From Flavobacteriaceae bacterium (GTDB lineage: Bacteria; Bacteroidota; Bacteroidia; Flavobacteriales; Flavobacteriaceae), in NCBI GenBank assembly GCA_021151665.1, contig JAGKWW010000075.1, positions 1-10,276 of the forward strand: a stretch of DNA of 10,276 nt, in the 5' to 3' direction. A program made the translations under genes and the position numbers. Below are positions 7,709-10,276 of this stretch, in pieces (the first letter of the stretch is position 1; each line of letters starts with the position of its first letter). A model generated the notes under the pieces. That model had not been told where the DNA came from and did no database searches. It saw only the letters and a list, made by a program, of their open reading frames with translations.

Positions 7709-8846
7709 TTATCGGGAAGCCAACAAAAAGCTTGCTTCGCCTTTCCGGGTTTATCTCTACTTCTGCAATCAGATTTTCGTAAATAGTTTCCCCTCTTTTG
7801 TAAGAGATAAGATTGGTGTGCACGCTTCCATAAACATTGCTCTTCAGAACCAGGTTACCTGCACAATAAATATCCGCTGCGATTGTACATCCCTCTTCTA
7901 TAAAAAGCGTAGTATCCCAGCAGCTTTCGCGGGTTGGCCCTATTAAGGCAATAAAGCCGGCAACAGTAGAACCTTTTCCTATTTTTATTCCCTCCTTTTG
8001 CGAAGGCTCTGCAACAATGGCCGATGGATAACCCAACACGACTTGCTCTTCCAGCACCACCGATCCTGCCTTCACCTGCACCGCTCCGTGAAAACCCTTT
8101 TCAAAAATAACTTTGGGGCCAACTATAAGTACATCCTCGAGTTTGCAGGATTGCGCGATATGAAGCGAATCTGTAGCCTCGAGCATGATGTTTCCCCTAA
8201 TCCTGAGGTTTTGTAAAGTACCGCTACATTTTATCTTCTGTACAGGCTTCTCAAAAGAATTAAAGTTCAGCGAGTCGGTTTGAAGCCGGGCTGCGGGAAT
8301 TGTGGAAAATTTTTCAGGAAAAAAACCTTTCAGGAAATTTTCGGGAAGCGGCGGCAATTGGCTTCCTGATATCGAAATATCGCCGTTAGCTACCAGCCTA
8401 TTGGGCTTATTATCGATGTACGTAGTGCTCAGATAGGTTTTAGGAAGCAATTTTTTTCCGGCGATGGTCACTATACCCGAATAATGCAATGGAAAACCGG
8501 AATTCGAAATATAAAGCGCAAGCTCAGGCTTTTGAGTAATCCCCGCAAAATGTACGGAAGTAACCGTATCGGTAGCGGTATATGATTTTGCCGTCATTAA
8601 TTTAAGCAACCCATAAGGCTCAATAATTGTGTTATCCTCAATTCCATCTTCATCTGCCGGCAGTGCCTGAGGCGACGAAAGCGCATAATTCAAATACGAC
8701 TGGTTATGGATGTAGAGGTTTTCGTAGCTGTTATAAAACAGGTTAAGCCTGCCATAAAGCGAAGCAATATAGATAAGCGCGCCACAAAGTAATGCTACTA
8801 TGAGGCAGATATATACCGCATATAGCAAACTATTTGCCTTTACCAT
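7668..8846 (-). CDS. Large prepilin-like protein with beta-solenoid-like domain (GspK/PilX position)
   Basis: From the ATG at 8846 this is 392 residues. The start MVKA followed by NSLLYAVYICLIVALLCGALIYI resembles a very short prepilin leader (Ala at -1) and pilin helix, with Tyr where other pilins have Glu5. Residues 31-200 are polar and unassigned. Residues about 203-352 show a run of short alternating hydrophobic strands with Gly turns (for example LRIRGNIMLE, LEDVLIVGPKVIFEKG, VQVKAGSVVLEEQVVLG, LVLKSNVYGSV), a pattern typical of left- or right-handed beta-solenoids such as bactofilin-like folds. In T2SS, GspK is the largest minor pseudopilin, lacks Glu5 and caps the tip, so this is a plausible counterpart. 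A GTG at 8906 would add 20 residues and a 77-base overlap; the ATG leaves 17. The CDS call is firm; the role is inferred. Confidence 0.72.
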   Translation of the reverse strand: MVKANSLLYAVYICLIVALLCGALIYIASLYGRLNLFYNSYENLYIHNQSYLNYALSSPQALPADEDGIEDNTIIEPYGLLKLMTAKSYTATDTVTSVHFAGITQKPELALYISNSGFPLHYSGIVTIAGKKLLPKTYLSTTYIDNKPNRLVANGDISISGSQLPPLPENFLKGFFPEKFSTIPAARLQTDSLNFNSFEKPVQKIKCSGTLQNLRIRGNIMLEATDSLHIAQSCKLEDVLIVGPKVIFEKGFHGAVQVKAGSVVLEEQVVLGYPSAIVAEPSQKEGIKIGKGSTVAGFIALIGPTRESCWDTTLFIEEGCTIAADIYCAGNLVLKSNVYGSVHTNLISYKRGETIYENLIAEVEINPERRSKLFVGFPINESRRYALIKKVL

Positions 8847-9603
8847 TTTTAGCAGATTTACCACCGAACAATCTGGCAAAGAAACCCGGCTTTTTTTGAG
8901 TTGCACCGTCGGCCGAGGGTTGGGTGTGTTGTGCCTTTTTTGTCGGTTTCTCTTGGTTAGTATTTACACCTTTATCCTTTTTGGCAAACAGGCGTTTGAA
9001 AAAATTATCACCCGATTTTTTTTGCGGCTCAGGGGCTATTGTTGCTTCCTTTTTGGAGAACAACCGTTTGATAAAACCTTTATCATTTTTTTGTATGGTG
9101 TCCTTTACCCGCGGAAGAACAACCTGTCCATTGCGGTAGCGCAGGGTGTCTTTTGCCGAATGATTGATCCAGGTGCCGTGCTTTCGGTTTTTGCTGTACT
9201 TTCCGGTTTCCAACGGTACACCCAGCTTATCGTAAAGCTTGTAGGTTCCGTCCATCTGGCCTTTGCTCCAGTATACATAAGACGCCAACGTACCATCGGT
9301 ATACCACGTTTTCCAGAACCCTGCTTTCAGACCTTCGTCAAACTTTCCGCTTTCTGCCAGTTGGTTGGAATGATAAAACTTCTGGAATTCGCCATGCAGA
9401 AGCTCTCCCGCCACCCCATACTCACTGTTGTGTATCGTTCCTCCCTTAAACCAGTAATACTGCCTGCCGGATTTACTATAAACCTCAGCATCTGTAGTAA
9501 AGAATTCATAACGGAAAGAGGCATCGGAAATTTTCTTTTTTAAAGATATCTCCGAAAACGAGGACAATACTATTACGAAAAGGATAAAAAAAATCTTCCG
9601 CAT
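8830..9603 (-). CDS. Exported MORN-repeat protein with basic FFxRLF-repeat tail
   Basis: This 257-residue protein begins with MRKIFFILFVIVLSSFSE, a Sec signal peptide or signal anchor. Residues about 69-145 hold three or more MORN/YwqK-type repeats of roughly 24 residues, such as HGEFQKFYHSNQLAESGKF, GFWKTWYTDGTLASYVYW and GTYKLYDKLGVPLETGKY. The tail from about 165 is low-complexity, Lys/Pro/Gln-rich and contains three copies of a short motif: GFIKRLFSKK (176-185), NFFKRLFAKK (200-209) and GFFARLFGGK (240-249). It is the first gene of the apparent operon, and its end overlaps the next gene by 17 bases, which implies co-translation with the secretion genes. MORN repeats in Bacteroidota proteins mostly have no known function. 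It could be an accessory factor or a substrate of the machine; nothing in the sequence decides this. Confidence 0.8.
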   Translation of the reverse strand: MRKIFFILFVIVLSSFSEISLKKKISDASFRYEFFTTDAEVYSKSGRQYYWFKGGTIHNSEYGVAGELLHGEFQKFYHSNQLAESGKFDEGLKAGFWKTWYTDGTLASYVYWSKGQMDGTYKLYDKLGVPLETGKYSKNRKHGTWINHSAKDTLRYRNGQVVLPRVKDTIQKNDKGFIKRLFSKKEATIAPEPQKKSGDNFFKRLFAKKDKGVNTNQEKPTKKAQHTQPSADGATQKKPGFFARLFGGKSAKNGKGK

Positions 9604-9697
9604 ATTTTTTAAGTTGGCGGGTGCAAGATATAATTTTTCTTAACTTAATTTTAAGACGGTTGCGTATTTTTTTCAGCCTATTATCAACATTGAAGCA

Positions 9698-9734
9698 TCA
9701 CTTTACAGTTGTGAGAAAACACATTATAAAGTGA
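9698..9734. repeat. Nested inverted repeat in the spacer upstream of the operon
   Basis: TCACTTTA (9698-9705) is perfectly complementary to TAAAGTGA (9727-9734). Inside lies a second small stem, TGTG (9710-9713) with CACA (9720-9723), closing an AGAAAA loop. It ends about 95 bases upstream of the MORN-gene start. No run of T follows on the minus strand, so it is not a standard intrinsic terminator for the gene to its right. An operator or a 5' leader structure is possible. The arms are short and the region is A+T-rich, so chance remains a fair explanation. Confidence 0.35.
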
Positions 9735-9784
9735 AATGATTTTGCTTTAAGCCTTCCTAAAATATATGTAGCAGCCACCGCTTG

Positions 9785-9861
9785 GGCGTCTCTATATACG
9801 CCATACCTACTGTCCACTGTATCTGCCTTGCAGGCAGGATGCCGCTGCCATCAGGGCTAAT
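9785..9861 (-). ncRNA. Structured intergenic element resembling a recurrent Bacteroidota repeat
   Basis: Read on the minus strand, the segment opens with TTAGCCCTGATGGCAGCGG and CATCC, runs into the hairpin CTGCCT-gca-AGGCAG (9823-9837), and continues GATACAGTGGACAGTAGG. This order (AGCCCYGAT, GGCAGCGGCATCC, a variable hairpin, then GATACAGYGGAYAGYAGG) matches a conserved intergenic element that I recall from many Flavobacteria genomes. A second hairpin follows at once, GGCGT (9802-9798 on the minus strand) with ACGCC (9789-9785) around an 8-base loop. The element begins about 27 bases after the stop of the CxxCH gene, so it probably lies in that gene's 3' untranslated region. Its function is unknown to me. 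Family membership is from memory and not confirmed by any search. Confidence 0.45.
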
Positions 9862-9887
9862 AAACTACTCACTTATATTGCCGAATG

Positions 9888-10276
9888 CTAATCTGAAGAA
9901 CTCCTAATATATTTCTCTAACGATAACAATTGTTTTTCAGTTATTTTAGGAATAGTATCATGACTTGCAGTGGATCTAAACGATCTTAAAAAATTTTCTT
10001 TTGAAAGTCTAGATAGAGACCATAACGAAGGACCTATACTATTTTCATTATTGTGACAATACTTACAATAACTATCATTCAGAAAACTTCCATTCATCTT
10101 ACTTATTGTATCAAAAGAGAACCAATCAAATTCTCTTAAGACATCCCCATTTTTATATTCACAAAAATATACAATTTGTTTATGAGAGTTTCTTATAGTC
10201 ATTTGGTAATGCAGGACACTATCACTATTTTCCAAAAAAATGTAATCTGCTAAAAGATTTCCATTTTTATCATAAA
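9888..10276 (-). CDS. Hypothetical protein with C-terminal cytochrome-c-like CxxCH motif, 5' end outside window
   Basis: The frame is open from the right edge to a TAG at 9888-9890, giving 128 visible codons. It runs open past the first internal TTG (10235) with no stop, so the true start lies beyond the window. The visible N-terminal part (YDKNGNLLADYIFLEN, then YFCEYKNGDVLREFDW) resembles strand-turn-strand repeats with NG/DKNG turns. The C-terminal part has CKYCH at 10067-10053, followed by NSIGPSLWSL and, about 30 residues on, a final helix KITEKQLLSLEKYIRS. That is the order of a small class I cytochrome c: haem-attachment motif, GP-loop, last helix with Tyr. The expected distal Met before that helix is not there: the sequence reads ASHDTIPKI, leaving His as a possible ligand. 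The region is clearly more A+T-rich than the operon to its left. Signal peptide and full domain content cannot be judged. Confidence 0.6.
   Translation of the reverse strand, partial: YDKNGNLLADYIFLENSDSVLHYQMTIRNSHKQIVYFCEYKNGDVLREFDWFSFDTISKMNGSFLNDSYCKYCHNNENSIGPSLWSLSRLSKENFLRSFRSTASHDTIPKITEKQLLSLEKYIRSSSD

Noticed and set aside
8844..8906. GTG start at 8906 for the K-like gene
   Set aside because: It would overlap the MORN gene by 77 bases and place 20 unlikely residues before a good ATG that begins the prepilin-like leader. The ATG at 8846 is preferred.
8800..9543. Plus-strand open frame of 247 codons antisense to the MORN gene
   Set aside because: Its translation is Phe/Leu/Arg-rich with no recognisable domain, and it lies opposite a gene with clear MORN repeats and a signal peptide. 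It is an antisense shadow.
9604..9660. A Bacteroidota-type promoter (TTG / TAnnTTTG) for the operon
   Set aside because: The best candidate near TATATCTTG on the minus strand does not fit the -7 consensus well and has no matching -33 TTG at proper spacing. I cannot support it.
9698..9734. The nested inverted repeat as an intrinsic terminator
   Set aside because: The stem is A+T-rich and no T-run follows on the minus strand; the T-rich bases on the plus side are not contiguous and no plus-strand gene ends there.
9757..9804. Short 15-codon minus-strand reading frame beginning MAYIETPKRW in the spacer
   Set aside because: It overlaps the structured intergenic element and its hairpin. It has no support as a gene and could equally be a remnant or chance.
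10233..10235. TTG as the start of the CxxCH protein
   Set aside because: The frame stays open upstream to the window edge and the residues there fit the same protein, so the gene is simply truncated by the window.
1..10276. CRISPR arrays, tRNA or rRNA genes, insertion sequences or integrase genes
   Set aside because: No regularly spaced direct repeats, cloverleaf-like segments, rRNA stretches, transposase motifs or terminal inverted repeats were seen on either strand.

Overview
The window looks like Bacteroidota DNA, most likely a Flavobacteriales-type genome. Starts lack Shine-Dalgarno sequences and are preceded by A-rich leaders. The genes pack with stop/start overlaps, and the proteins resemble the type II secretion / type IV pilus-like (T2SS/T4P-like) sets seen in that phylum. 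The intergenic spacer also carries what looks like a recurrent Bacteroidota intergenic element. Every gene I can support is on the minus strand, so the layout reads from right to left.

Right edge (9888-10276): the 3' part of an A+T-rich gene whose start lies outside the window. Its C-terminus carries a CxxCH haem-c-type motif. It is followed by a 284-base spacer (9604-9887) holding a structured intergenic element (about 9785-9861) and a separate nested inverted repeat (9698-9734).

Main block (9603 to the left edge): eleven tightly packed minus-strand genes, almost certainly one operon. In transcription order they are: an exported MORN-repeat protein with a basic tail; a large prepilin-like protein with a beta-solenoid-like domain (GspK/PilX position); two small pseudopilins (GspI-like, GspJ-like); the inner-membrane platform protein GspF/PilC; the major-pseudopilin-like GspG with an EF-hand-type calcium loop; a short A24 prepilin peptidase; the GspE/PilB ATPase; the GspD/PilQ secretin; a GspL-like (PilM+PilN-like) assembly protein; and a GspM/PilO-like protein cut by the left edge. 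Neighbouring genes overlap by up to 41 bases or are separated by at most 4.

Together these genes encode nearly a whole T2SS/T4P-like machine. The ATPase drives GspF, which assembles pseudopilins matured by the local peptidase. GspL and GspM connect the ATPase to the envelope, and the secretin forms the outer-membrane gate. I see no GspC, GspH or PilT-type retraction ATPase in the window, though genes may continue to the left. The most distinctive points are: all prepilin-like proteins appear to have Ala rather than Gly before the cleavage site, paired with a methylase-domain-less peptidase in the same operon; the candidate tip protein has a beta-solenoid and no Glu5; the secretin has what look like three STN-type N-domains; and the leading MORN protein ends in a tail with a thrice-repeated FFxRLF-type motif.
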